Source of the DNA: Cryptomeria japonica
Lineage: Eukaryota > Streptophyta > Pinopsida > Cupressales > Cupressaceae
Reading direction: 5' to 3'
Length of the DNA: 58,000 nucleotides
Assembly (NCBI RefSeq): GCF_030272615.1
Contig: NW_026728924.1
Span: 314,001-372,000, forward strand
The translations under genes and the position numbers were made by a program. Under the pieces are notes generated by a model. The model worked only from the letters and a program-made list of their open reading frames with translations. It did no database searches and had not been told where the DNA came from. Shown here one piece after another: positions 1 through 11,144 of this stretch (position 1 is its first letter; each line of letters starts with the position of its first letter).

Positions 1-254
1 TCCTGCAGTCACACAAATCAATCATCTCAGTCCTAGTGACACTCACTGTTCATCACAAAGTGTTGCTTCTATCCTAGTGGTACTCCTTGTTCATCACAAA
101 GTATTGCGTGTTTGGCACTCCTTGTTCATCACAAAGTGTTGCTCACATTTGCACTCACTATTCATCACAAAGTGCTGCTCATATTTTAGTACTCCTTGTT
201 CATCACAAAGTACTATATCTTGGTACTCACTGTTCATCACAAAGTGCCTTGATC
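1..254. repeat. Tandem repeat, core GTTCATCACAAAGT
   Basis: At least six copies of a 35-45 bp unit are visible. Each carries the core GTTCATCACAAAGT and most are preceded by (G/T)(T/C)ACTC(A/C)(C/T)T. The spacers between cores vary in length and sequence, so this is an old, diverged array. It lies upstream of a polypurine tract at 1251, so it may belong to the 3' non-coding part of a plus-strand LTR element entering from the left. Short open frames here are by-products of the repeat. Confidence 0.8.
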
Positions 255-277
255 TATCCTATTCTAGGGCCTCTGCT

Positions 278-455
278 TGAGTGAATCCTCTTGAGAAGTT
301 TCCTAATTGGCAACGTATGTTCTATCACAGAATTGTCAATCCTAGCCCTATTTGTTATCCTAGTCTTCCCTAGAGGACCTTCTTGAGTGTATCCTCTCAG
401 CAGCTTATCCAATCGACAGCGTATGTTCATCACAGAACTGCCGATTTGACCTAGA
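278..455. repeat. Two diverged copies of a ~105-bp unit
   Basis: A segment starting GAGTGAATCCTCT (279) recurs as GAGTGTATCCTCT (384). Both run through AACGTATGTTC / CAGCGTATGTTC and ATCACAGAA(T/C)TG. The core ATCACA links it to the preceding array, so both may descend from one amplified segment. Confidence 0.65.
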
Positions 456-484
456 AGACAAAAATTCACATTTTTGGACACAAA

Positions 485-755
485 CGTGCTTTCTTGACAT
501 AAACGTGCTTAGAGACTACATAAACGCTCCTGTTTTACACAGACACACCTGAAGCACACAAATGTGCCTATGCTCTGCATAGATGCACCTGGATGACACA
601 AACATGCCTGCCTAGCACAGATGTGCCTGCACAGTGCAGACATAGCCGCATTCTGCACAGACGCCTTTTCCCACGCAGATGCGCCTAGCACAAACACAGA
701 TGCGCCTAGCTAGCATAGACGCACCTGGCACCAACGCAGACATGCCTGGACGTTT
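485..755. repeat. Tandem repeat of ~24-bp CACAGATGTGCCT-like units
   Basis: About ten imperfect units of the form CACA(G/A)A(T/C)G(T/C)GCCTn are visible, alternating with short spacers. The frequent TGCGCCT and ATGTGCCT variants look like CpG decay of one unit. I see no coding signal here; minus-strand open frames rich in Cys, Ala and Val are translations of the repeat. Confidence 0.7.
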
Positions 756-1250
756 TTGACATTTTTTGGACCCTATTCTAAGTGCATTTATTACTCTACC
801 TAGCATGCATTAATGACAACAATAAATGCATCAAAGTACAAGGAGGTTTTGTGGTACTTACTGGCTCTCCTGCCTCTGCTAGCCTCTAATATCGACGAAT
901 GCGATCGAATCTTTGAACCAATGCCATCGCTGCTGACTGCTGCTGCTCTATTTCACTCTACACTCTAATCTCGTGGATGTGTGGATGACAATGAGGATGT
1001 TTTCTCCTTGTGGTCTATTTTATAGACTACCCTAGCCCTAGTCTCCTATGTCAGTCTTTGTTATCTGGTGACTTTGTCACTTTATCTGGTTAGTCCATTA
1101 TAGCCATTCTTTCTTATCGAGAGATTGTCTACGATCTTTTCAGATATTTTCATCCAATCTCTCGAGGGGGCATATCATTCCCATCTTGGGGCAACTTTGT
1201 ATCAGTTCATATTATCTTCTTTGAAACAACGCAACAAGCTGCATTGTCTC

Positions 1251-1264
1251 AAAGAGGGGCAAAA
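1251..1264 (+). promoter_or_regulatory. Polypurine tract of a plus-strand LTR element
   Basis: The purine run AAAGAGGGGCAAAA lies directly before a sequence that looks like an LTR start (TATAGACACCTAAAATTG). A PPT immediately 5' of the 3' LTR is standard for LTR retrotransposons. The LTR's first dinucleotide is TA rather than TG, which a single G-to-A change would explain. Confidence 0.5.
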
Positions 1265-2040
1265 TATAGACACCTAAAATTGTCATGTCTAATTAAATAA
1301 ATATTTTATTTATTTAATTATCTTAAGCCTAATTCTTCTATTAATTAAATAAATCTTTATTTATTTAATTAATTCATTTATCCTCTTCTAGCCTTATTTC
1401 TCATTTATATAAATACATGTATCTATTTAAATCATCCATTTTCCTAAAATTAAATAAATATCTTATTTATTTAATTGATCTCACTCCTATTAATTAAATA
1501 AATCTTTATTTATTTAATCAATTCATTAACCTTTTCTACCCATGACACATGTCATTCATCTCTTAATTCATACACTACCTACCCCTTTCATTATTTTATT
1601 ATTTCTTTTACCTACCCTCTAATCATAGCCAACCTCCTTTTACACCTCTCAATCTTATCCCTCCATTGCATATAGTGTCTTCTATATAAGGAGATGCTTC
1701 CTTCATTATCGACCCTAATTAATCATTCTAACTACTTGATCAATTTGACTACTTGGCATATGCTATCCTACTTGCAACCACATTCTGTTCTTTGTTGAGC
1801 TCTTGTGCACATAAAATCTGAGAGCAAATATATCAAGCAAGATCAATGGAGATAGGAAGAATGGAGATCCAAACCCTATTGGACATGTGATGGTATAATC
1901 TTTGTGATTTCATTTGATTTGCATTGTCTTAGGTAATCTTCATGTGTTATGATGGATTTTTGTTGTTGTTAGGCTAGGGTTTTGTGGTTGAATTCATTTA
2001 GCCTTTCAATATTGTTATTATTGTTATCCATTTTCACCAT
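1265..2040 (+). mobile_element. Probable LTR (plus strand), right end not resolved
   Basis: This starts right after the polypurine tract. About 420 bp in, it contains a TATA-box-like TATATAA (1683-1689), as expected for the U3/R part of an LTR. It includes four AT-rich palindromes (separate entry). I could not find a clear CA end, a second copy, or a target duplication, so the end is a guess placed before the tandem array that begins near 2050. It could be the 3' LTR of an element whose body lies left of the window, or a solo LTR. Confidence 0.45.
1291..1519. repeat. Four AT-rich palindromes in two tandem pairs
   Basis: Inverted repeats of the form TTAAATAAAT-(3-4 nt)-ATTTATTTAA lie at about 1291-1320, 1341-1374, 1448-1477 and 1491-1519. 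They form two tandem pairs about 155 bp apart, inside the probable LTR and upstream of its TATA box. Each could form a hairpin with a short loop. Their role is unknown; similar AT-rich inverted repeats are also common as neutral LTR sequence. Confidence 0.7.
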
Positions 2041-2049
2041 AAACATATG

Positions 2050-2790
2050 CAACGAATTATGCGAGGATTATGACAATGTATATGAGGATTATATGCAAAG
2101 ATTATGATGACTATGCAAGGACTTATGTGAGGATTATGATGACTGTATGATTATTATATGCAAAGATTATGAGGACACTAATGGGATACAAATGAGGATT
2201 TTATAAGGACTATGCAAGACAATGTAAGGACTTATGTGAAGATTATGACAACGTATAGGGGAACTTTATGAGGATGCAGATGAAGACTATGCAAGGACTT
2301 ATGAAAAGTAAGGACGTAAATGAGGACGATATTGAGGACTATGCAAGGACTTATGCAAAGTAAGGACTTAAATGAAGACTATAATAAGGACAATAATGAG
2401 GACTATGCAAGGACTATAGTGCAAGTATTGATGCAATGTAAGGACATAAATGAGGACTATAATGCAAGGAATGATGCAAAGATTATGAAGACACTAATGG
2501 GATGTAAATAAGTTTTATATAAGGACTTATGTGAAGGTTATGATGATGTATATGGGAACTCTATAAGGACGTATATGGAGACTATGCAAGGACTTATGAA
2601 AAGTAAGGATGTAAATGAGGACGATAATGAGGATGATAATGAGGATTGTGCAAGGACTTGTGAAATGTAAGGACACAAATGGGGACGATAATGAGGACAA
2701 TAATAAGGACTATGCAAGGATTGATGCAAAGTAAGGACGTAAATGAAGACTATAATGAGGACTATGCAAGGACTATATAATGAGGATGAT
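2050..2790. repeat. Long degenerate tandem array, GAGGACTATGCAAGGACTTATG type
   Basis: About 740 bp consist of variable 30-45 bp units built from the words GAGGA(C/T)TATG, GCAAGGACTTATG and GTAAGGACATAAATGA. Homology between units is clear but spacing is irregular. The Asn/Asp/Lys-rich frames running through it are low-complexity translations, not genes. It directly follows the probable LTR. Confidence 0.75.
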
Positions 2791-3799
2791 GCAAACCCTA
2801 AGGACTCTAAGATAACCTATGGTCACAAGTATGCAAAATTTTGGACTTTGTTGGATTGTCTGATGTTTCAAGATAGACTCTGTTTCAAGTAACTTTGTTT
2901 GTGGGACAAGTCTATTTTTCAATTATGAGAACACTATCTAAAGATAAGTATAGTTGGATGAACTGAGTTCTGGCAAACTTTGAGAATTCAAAGATATGCA
3001 AGGGAGGGCCTAAAATAGCCCAAATACTGACTCAATAATGGTCTAGCACAGCAATAAACAAAAAAAATCCAGAAGATAATCTTAGGTTGGAAAGTGGAAA
3101 CCATTTAGTGCAGCCCCCACAGCAAAATACCGAAACAAGATGAACAGATAGAGATTTTGGTAGCACCGGCTCCACTCCACGATACACACTTCTCAGGCAT
3201 GCAAGTCTCTCTTACCTTGAAGATCCGAAGATCTTATCACCGAGGATTTTTTGTCTCATCATGCAAGGTACATGGAGGGTATTTATGGGGTATGATCCGC
3301 ACACCCAGAACCAATAAACGTGGGATTTGGGCTACTAAGTTGGTTCTCATTGTAAGTTTCAAGGGATCTTGATCTAATGACGGATTGTCAGAGCAAGCCA
3401 CTTAAGGCTTTAGTTAAGCTTATCAGTACAGGGAAGGCCCCCACATATGTCAAATTCACTCAACACTCTAGCTGCCTAACCAGTATATTTATACAGTGGC
3501 TTGAAAAACCCGCTTGAGAGTATGCTAGGAGAGATGATATCCTCAATGTATCCCAATTCTAAGTACCTCTGTGGGGTAATGATATCCCCAATCAAAGATA
3601 CCCCTCACTACTAAAATTAAAAAGCGGGTGTCGTTATCACCTTTCCCTCTCTCCCAAGACCTCAAAGGTGGGTGGAAAGGTACTTAATGCAACAATAGGT
3701 CCACCCAAAACACAAAAAAGTTTGTTTTCCCTTAAATATCACAATGTGTGATTTATTTTATTCATAAGGCAGATTCATGCCAATTTTAAATCCCAAACT
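2791..3799. other. No gene recognised
   Basis: About 1 kb of non-coding sequence. The only notable open frame (3157-3372, plus strand, 71 codons) has no motif I recognise. The stretch at 3100-3700 is less AT-rich than its surroundings and could be untranslated leader or LTR sequence of the minus-strand element whose PBS is at 5070-5086. I cannot prove it. Confidence 0.4.
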
Positions 3800-4170
3800 G
3801 AGGTGTGAGATATGCATGTGTATGTCTATTTTAAACACCAAAGTGAAGTGTGAGATCATGCATGTCAATTTGAAAACCCAAGATCAATTTTAAGCACCAA
3901 GGTGTAGTGTGAGAGCATGCATGTCAATTTTAACTAGATTTGTTTTAAGCACCAAGCTGAAGTGTGAAAGCATGCATGTCAATTTTAAACCCAAATTTAT
4001 TTTAAGCACCAAGCTAAAGTGTGAGATCATGCATGTCAATTTTAATCCCAAGATCAATTTTAAGCACCAAGCTGAAGTGTGAGATCATGCATGTCAATTT
4101 TAATTCCAAGATCAATTTTAAGCACCAAGCTTAAATGTGAGATCATGTGCATGTCAATTTTAAACCCAAA
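3800..4170. repeat. Tandem repeat, ~64-bp unit, about six copies
   Basis: The unit contains GCATGTCAATTTTAA, GATCAATTTTAAGCACCAAG and AAGTGTGAGATCAT in fixed order. The last three units are the most alike. It sits in the interior of the presumed minus-strand LTR element. Open frames across it simply follow the repeat. Confidence 0.85.
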
Positions 4171-5069
4171 ATCCAAAAGTGATTTAACCCTAAAGGATCC
4201 TGCAATCAAATTGTTAGTGGTTTGCAAAATAATATGGGATGATCAAGCCTTCTCTATAATTCCGCCACACACTGCAAACAGGGAATCAGTAGCTAAAATC
4301 AAAATTAGAACAATTTTTTTTTACACTAAAAAAAAAAATTACAAAGAAGATACCCCTAATGAAATTCTAAGAGCTTTCCAAAAATGTAAGAATTAAAAAA
4401 AAAACATTAATTTGTACCCTAAAGAGAAGATTAATGGAAAAACATGATTTTTTAAAGATCTAGCTTTACATTAATTATTTAACATCAAAATCAAAAGTGT
4501 AAAGAAAATACCTCCTGTGAAATTTTAAGAGCTTTCCAGAAATGTAAGAATTTTAGAAAAATTCTCTGATTTGTGCCTAGAATTTAAAATTTATTAAAAA
4601 AAAATAAAATGATCATATCTCGGTCAAAAAAAATCGTAAATATCCGAATTTTTTACTGTAGGCATTTCTCGGGATCCTTAACCTTCTATAAAACAATCTC
4701 ATATAAATTCATTTATTTTATTCAAAAATCAAATATTTATGAAAATAAATGCAACTATCATATCTCACTCAACAATGACAATCTAAGGCTGATTTTTTTA
4801 CTGTAGATCCATGAGATGATCATTAACCTACAATAAGAAAATCATGAAGAAATTCTCAATTGTTTGGAAGATGTGAAAAAATCTTTGAACAACATGCAAT
4901 CTTGCTTGGAACCTGATTTGCACAATGTTAGACTTAAATTTTTTGAATAAAACACCAATTAAGATCAGAAAACCTCTTGGAATATAAATTTAAAAGAGAG
5001 GTGTAGTTTCAAGATCCAACACCTAGGCCTGTAGGCATACACAAAATTCTAAATTAGAGGGTCGTTGAC
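4171..5069. other. AT-rich non-coding stretch
   Basis: No coding or RNA signal is visible. A phrase such as GAAATT(C/T)TAAGAGCTTTCCA(G/A)AAATGTAAGAATT occurs twice (about 4360 and 4520), as does ATCATATCTC(G/A)(G/C)TCAA (about 4613 and 4758), so some short duplication has taken place. Confidence 0.5.
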
Positions 5070-5086
5070 TCATGTCGGGTTCACCA
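5070..5086 (-). promoter_or_regulatory. Primer binding site of a minus-strand LTR element
   Basis: On the minus strand this reads TGGTGAACCCGACATGA, three bases from an LTR boundary at 5090. The Tat Gypsy element has the same site with one change (TGGTGAACCTGACATGA, 23067-23083) and the same 3-nt gap. The leading TGG pairs with a tRNA CCA tail. I could not assign the tRNA. Confidence 0.7.
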
Positions 5087-5089
5087 AAA

Positions 5090-6759
5090 TGTTGTATGTA
5101 AAATTCATCATTATTCAATTAGAAATAAAGGGAAATCATGAATCCCTATCTAACCAAAGAATCCCAAATAAACAAATGAAATAATGCAAAAATAAATAAT
5201 AGGAATATAAATATTTAATTAAAACTCTCTATTCCATGATCGCATATGGCTTCCATTGTTCTTCTCTTCTCTGTGGTATGATGGCTCTCAGATATCGCGC
5301 TGGTAACCTGCAAGTGACACAAAGATTCAAAGTTCACGATTGTTTGGGATTATTGAAAATGGAGATTGAATGCTCAATTTATAGATTATTGAAGAGGATT
5401 AAATGAGAGGTGGAACATAATGATCAAGTGGTGGAACTTAGGTGAGTTCACATGTTGATTGATAGTTGAACTATTGATTTGGAGGTGGAACGTAATAGAT
5501 TGAATGGTTAATTGAGTTAACTAATTGAGAAAAAAGATGATTGGAAGATAGAAAAAGAATGATTGGAGGAGAATCAAAGAATGATGTAATTAATCAATTG
5601 AAATAATCAATTAAAATAGATGGAATAGTTAACTGAGATGACTGATTGCATGCTTGCACTTTGACTTTAACCAAAGTGGAAGATAGAAAAAGAAATTGAA
5701 AAGATAATATATTTAATTAATTAATTAATTTCGCACGTGCTTGCACTTTGACTTTGATTTTCAATTTAATCTTTGCATGAGATTTAATTCAAATATTGAA
5801 TTTATTTTAAATTTAATTTGTTATATGAATATATTTAGAACATGAATTTGATTTTTAATTTGATTTTTGAAATCATGCACATGTATTTGAATTAGAAGAA
5901 ATTAGAAGAATTTGGAGAGTTAAATAAAATTAAATGAAATTAGAAGAATTACAAAAATTAAATTAAATTAGAATTTGGAGATTTGGAATTTGAATTAGAA
6001 GAATAAATTAGATAATTAAATAATTTAAAGAAACTATTTAATTATTTAGAAATTAAATTAAATTTAATAATAAAAATTATTTACTAAAAATAATTAAATC
6101 ACAATTAATTAAATAATTAATATTTAGAAGAGGGATAATGATTAATTGAATAGAGATAGAAATTGAAAATGAATTTAGTTAAATAATAAAGATTATTTAA
6201 ATTGAAGGATTAATAACCACAATTAATTAAATAATAAATATTTAATTAATATTAGAAAATGGTTTAAATGATTAAACGATGATAGAATTGAAATAGAATA
6301 ATTAGTAATATATAAAGAGAGAGATAATGAGAATGAGAAAGAAACATAAAGATAGAGATGGGAAGTGATATATAAAGAGAGGCTCTTGCCAATAGTTAGA
6401 GAGAAAATTAGAAATATGTGGATGGAGATGGAGAGGAAGATAGAGAATAAGAGTGAGATATGGAGAGACAAAGAGAGGGGACAAAGAGATAGAAAGAGAT
6501 GTAAGAGATAAATATATATAGAGGGAGATACAAAGAGAGAATGTGAGTGGGAGAGAGAAATATAAAAATAGAGATAGGAAGTGGTATATAGAAAGAGATA
6601 GAGAGGGAGAGATACAGTGATAGACAGAGCTAGAGAGATAATGACATAAATATAAAAGGAAAAGTTGAATGGAGAGCAAATGAGAACAATTAAAATATTA
6701 TTAAAAAATTAAATATAAATATAATTAAATTAATTTTTAAAAATTAAAATTGTACTACA
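5090..6759 (-). mobile_element. Probable 5' LTR of a Gypsy-type element (minus strand)
   Basis: The left boundary is set by the adjacent primer binding site. On the plus strand the LTR would start TGTTGTATG. A plausible end is ACTACA at 6759, giving TG...CA termini and 1670 bp, close to the 1661-bp LTRs of the Tat element at 11818 and 23087, whose ends also read CTACA. The sequence itself is strongly diverged from those LTRs and very AT-rich. The element interior would extend left; no pol and no matching second LTR is visible in the window, so the element is truncated, rearranged or non-autonomous. Confidence 0.5.
6295..6680. repeat. GA-rich low-complexity tract
   Basis: Imperfect (GA)n / GAGAGATA purine-rich sequence. 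The long Ser/Leu/Tyr-rich open frames on the complementary strand, which resemble membrane proteins, are artefacts of this composition. Confidence 0.8.
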
Positions 6760-7000
6760 AATAAAATATTTTTTGATAATAAACTATATTAATATTATTT
6801 TGATTAATAAAAGTGAGATAGGCCCATACCATTACATAACCACAAAGACACACCAAGAGCCCATGAGGGATGCACAACCAGAAAAAAGAACCCCCACCAA
6901 AAGACAACAAAAACCCAAGAGAACGAATAGAGAGCCAACAACTAAACTAAAAAACCAATGGGCAAAAAATAACTGGGACCACAAAAACATAAAACAAATA
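6760..7000. other. Short spacer, possibly the 3' end of the LINE
   Basis: Read on the minus strand, this ends with a TTATTATCAAAAAATATTTTATTTG-like A-rich tail (about 6760-6785), which would suit a decayed LINE 3' terminus. The LINE's last recognisable coding sequence is 3 kb away (9.85 kb), so the link is weak. Confidence 0.25.
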
Positions 7001-7993
7001 GGGTGAACTCACAATACTGGCTCCCACTTTTTGACCAACTTGGACACTTAGATGAACATTTTCCAAAAAACCTTCACTTTCCAACACCTATAACTTTTAA
7101 ACCGTTAAGAATTTGAAGATGATGTAAACTAGTGATTTGTAACATCTTTTTTGTAGATTCTAAATATAGTTTTTTTAAATTTATTTGAATAAAATTTCAT
7201 TGATTTTTCCATCTCCCTCAAAAGTACTTTTTTACAGCAAACAATATTTTTTAAGAGTGATGTGCATCCCGAAACGTATAACTTTTTTTTCTATAAATGA
7301 TAAAAACTTATCTTTTAAATTTTGGTTTGTAACATCAATACCCAGGGCATGCAGTTGGTTTGATAGTGATATGTTGAATATTTTTTATTTTATTTAGTTT
7401 TGAAGTCCGACTAATTATAATTTAGATATAGGTGTACGTTTGAACACATAACTTGTTCTATATATATCAAAATTCAGTTTTATTTTATTTGTTAGAAAGA
7501 AGACATCAATACCTAGTGCATAGATATTTTTCAGAATTTTTTTGAATTAGTTTACTATTTTTCCCAATGCATTGAACAAAGAAGTTCATGTTTAGTGAAA
7601 AACCTATATTCCAAAAAAATAAAATAAAAATATATTATTGAAATTAAATATATTAAAAATTATACTATTTGGAAAGCTTATAATAAGGAATAAATCCTTA
7701 AGAGAACAAAGCTTCTAAATGAATTTGTTTGACACCTCAAAAGCTAATGTAAAATTGGTTTTTTATTAGCATTTCATTGATGCAAAGGAGACTCCATTGC
7801 AAGTATGATTTAGAAGTGGAGAGGGTCTATCCAAGAAATTTTGATCTAAGAGCCTTTGATCTAACTCTCTTCAATTAATTACTTCAAATGGGACCTCTTA
7901 AAGCTTAAATAATTATATTTTCTAAAAAATGTATCATTTTTTGCACAAATCAGGATGTACCAAAAAGTGGGAACCAGCTTTGTGAGTTCACCC
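7001..7993. mobile_element. MITE-like element with 33-bp terminal inverted repeats
   Basis: The first 33 bases (7001-7033, starting GGGTGAACTCACAA) are the reverse complement of 7961-7993 with about three mismatches. That defines a 993-bp element with no coding capacity and AT-rich contents. I see no clean target-site duplication: the flanks read AAATA on the left and AACAG on the right. Without a transposase or a definite duplication I cannot assign the superfamily; a Mutator-like or hAT-like derivative is possible. Confidence 0.75.
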
Positions 7994-8199
7994 AACAGCC
8001 CAACATAGACACAAAGTGATGGTCTACTGGGTGGGGGTACCCTTATCCTTCCAATCATGGCATAAACTAAGAACTTTATCCCAAAAAGAGACTTTTTTAC
8101 TTTATCCAATCCCACAACTAGAGGAGACTAGTGTAGAGTTAGGGGTTGCCTTAACCATTGAAGTGGTGAGGCCAAAGCTCCTGGCTAGGGAATCCACGC

Positions 8200-9560
8200 A
8201 TCTTATTTTTTTTGCCCTTTTCCTTTCCATCTCATTGCGGGTAGCCTATAGGGAAGCATTGTTCTTGCTAGCCACATCCTTGCAAGCACAATTGACCTCC
8301 TCAATTTCCTTAGGGCCTCTTGGGTTTTCTTGATCTCTTCCAGCTCATACTTACTACCCACATTCTTACTACTAGAGTCCATGTCAGCAATCCTTCCACC
8401 CACCATTTCCCACTGCCCCATAATGCCCACAAGATCAAAGGAAATTTTCCATACTTTGTCCTCATCCAACTCATCAACCCAAGTGTTGGCCCTAGCCTCA
8501 GCCTCAACCACCGCCTCTAGTCAATTGATATTCTTGATGGCCACATTCATTTGTGCAAAGAGCCATTTTATCAACTATTCTTGTCTTTGCATGTCTTCAT
8601 GTGGGTCCCTCACAATTTTTGCCAGAGTTGAAGTATTACTCCAAGGGTTGGAGTTATCAGTGAAGGGAGGATTTAGGGGGGAGGGCTAGGATTTCCTCCA
8701 GTTTTAGGAGGGGACCAGTCCAACCTTGAAGTATTTGAGGAGTTTGAATCCTCTAAGAATTAAGATTTAGAGTTATAATCATTAATAATATCATTAACCA
8801 CATCTTATTGCATCTTAGACTGGACACCCAAGTCCTGATCCTTTTTTGTGGCAACAATGGCCCTAAATTTGGCTATTCTAGTAGGGTTTTTCCTAGTGGG
8901 TATTTTATAAATAGAGTAAGGAATAATCTATTCCCCAAAATTAAAGGGTTTAACAATAAGGTAAACAATTGGATTCGAACCATAGGTAGACTTAGCCACA
9001 ATAGAAGAAAATACACTAGAGAGGTATAATGCAAGCTGGAAGTTATACAATCTCCGGATGAGACCCTAGTGGAGTGGAGGTTTACCCTTTTCAATGGATT
9101 TGCAAATAGATTGAGACAAAGAAGACATCATCCAGAGAGGGAAATTCATTCTAACTTGATACTGGAGATGATTTAGCATGGGAAACATTTGTTTATGGAA
9201 CCTTCTTTTTCTGCCATCCAAGGTGAAGTGCTTCATTATGAGCAAAGTCACATCCTTCCAAATTTTGAGGTGATCCTCCTTGTTCTGGCCACTTTGAAAT
9301 TTGAAAACTCCTTCTCCAAGTTGAAAAAACCAATCAAAGTCCTCCTTGTAATTCCATTTGGTTTTTTTGAAAATGACATGCCATCAAGGCGCAATCCTGT
9401 CACCTTTTCAATAGCCTCTGTCGAAACCATGAAAGTAACACTACCAATCTTCACGTTCACATTGTCCCGTGCATTAACAAAATCAGTAGAGAGCTTAGAA
9501 TCATGGCAAGTCATCCCTTCAATATAATTATCCAAGTTTCCATAATGACATTGTCCCACA
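8200..9560 (-). pseudogene. Decayed coding sequence of unknown element, minus strand
   Basis: Several minus-strand open frames in tandem look like pieces of one protein. The 9248-9559 frame (103 codons) contains VKIGSVTFMVSTEAIEKVTG, a pattern I associate with transposon-encoded plant proteins related to plant mobile domains and similar folds, but I cannot name the family. The 8203-8511 frame is charged and helix-like (EELEEIKKTQEAL-type). Stops and frameshifts separate the pieces. It lies just downstream, in the minus-strand sense, of the LINE RNase H and is probably a separate older insertion. Confidence 0.4.
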
Positions 9561-9839
9561 ACTCCCCATTATTCTTAAATTCGAAGAAGTTGTCCCATTC
9601 ATTTTGAATCAAATCACCTCCCATAGTTGTAAAATAGAAAACCAAGTTGAGAAAGTAACAAGTCTAGGGAATGAAGTGGTGGGTAGTACCATCAATAATT
9701 TTTAAATCCTGTCAACCTACCAGCAAGGACAGGAAAGGGCAAGAAAGGCAAGTACAAAACTGTCAACTTTGGGTTTATGCATCATTAACTGATGAGTCCT
9801 TCAAGATCATGGAACAAACCTCCATTGGGATTTCATACA

Positions 9840-11144
9840 AGTGGAGATAAATTTAGAAATCATCAACATATGTTCCCATCCCCACTATCTTGTATGCTAC
9901 ATAGTTTCTTTCACGTCTCACGTGGCTGAACCTGATGTTTACCAGTAAAGGAAGGATATCGTGACCCTTAACAATGAGAGGGTTAGTTTTCCAATTTGGT
10001 TTTTCGACCCTTTTGAGCATCATAGTGGTATTTATCAAGTCACCTTAAATAATTATATGGTTGAGACCCTTTTCCTTAGTTGTAATCAGCCCATGATAAA
10101 TAGTTGCCAGTTCAGTAGTGCTTGAAATTTGTATTCCTATATTTTCTACATAGGCAAGGTTGAGGCATGATCCACATGAGTCTCTAATCACTCCAACCCC
10201 TCCTGCCTGACTTGGGTTGCCCCGAGATGACCCATCAAAATTCAGCTTCAACCAACTGCTGTCCGGGGGGGTCCATTTGATAGCATTATAAAATCCAATA
10301 GGAGGAAATGAAGCCAGAAAGGATCATCACTATGTACCACAATTAACAAATTGCCTAATCCATATGAAGCAATGGGTGAGAGTGTTTCCTCTTTGCAAAA
10401 CAAGACATATTCTCTTTGAAATTAAAAATGATATTGTTGGTAAGTTCTTCCCAGCTGCACCTCCTTTCTCTAATAATTATGTTATTGTGCTCTATCCATA
10501 AAATCTATCCAGTATGAAAAAAGGTTTTCCATCACAACTCCTTACTTACCAAGTGAGGGGAATGCACCTTCCCACTAAACAGATTATAATTAGTAGTTTT
10601 ATTCCAAGCCCATTTATGGAGAAACATGCCAACAATCTTCTATCCTACATTCTAAGAAAAGGGGCAAAAAAACAAAAGATTTTTAATACTCTCCTCCTTT
10701 TCATAAAGCATGCATTTTTTGGGCATCTGGAAGCCATGTCTCTTTAGATTATCAGTTGTTAGAATTATTCCATGATAGATAGTCCACCAGAAGAAGCAAA
10801 TCTTGGGTGTCATCTTTGTTCTCCAGATGTAGTCCCATTTGAAACATAGGCATTTAAGAAGGTGAATCAATCTCATATCCAAATATAATCATGAAATTTC
10901 CATCTTTCAAGGGTGCCCAAATGAGCACATCCTCATCTTCTCTCTTATAAAACCTAATAGAATTAAGGATTCTGAGAAGCTCTTCCACTGCACACTTCTT
11001 TTACAGGGCAAAGTGTGAGCCTTGAATCTCCACTCCATGGGTGAAGAATATAGGACCCAGTAATCACTAAGGAAGATCCCAAGGCTCATGGATGGATCTT
11101 CTTCAATCGCCACATGGATAGGATGAAATTAAAGGGGAATGGGG
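9840..11144 (-). pseudogene. LINE ORF2 3' part: zinc-binding domain and RNase H
   Basis: This is the downstream half of a non-LTR (L1-type) retrotransposon on the minus strand. From right to left: a linker with IRFYKREDEDVLIWAP-like sequence (about 10.95 kb); the RT zinc-binding region (10652-10882: a WxxKxxPKxxxFxWxxxxxxxxT-like pattern ending in C-x-x-C-like residues); then RNase H (10045-10251: LNFDGSSRGNPSQAGG...; continued near 9.85-10.04 kb with HVRRERNYVAYK). Stops and frameshifts make it non-functional. The upstream half lies at 35373-36960; the two are separated only by Copia-A and its nested insertions, and share the TGGGG target duplication. Confidence 0.85.

Noticed and set aside
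1-760. CRISPR-like array of direct repeats
   Set aside because: Repeats are diverged, spacers are related to each other, and the context is a plant genome; this is a minisatellite.
6223-6679. Possible membrane protein on the minus strand
   Set aside because: The Ser/Leu/Tyr-rich sequence comes from the GA-rich low-complexity tract; no start context or homologue is visible.
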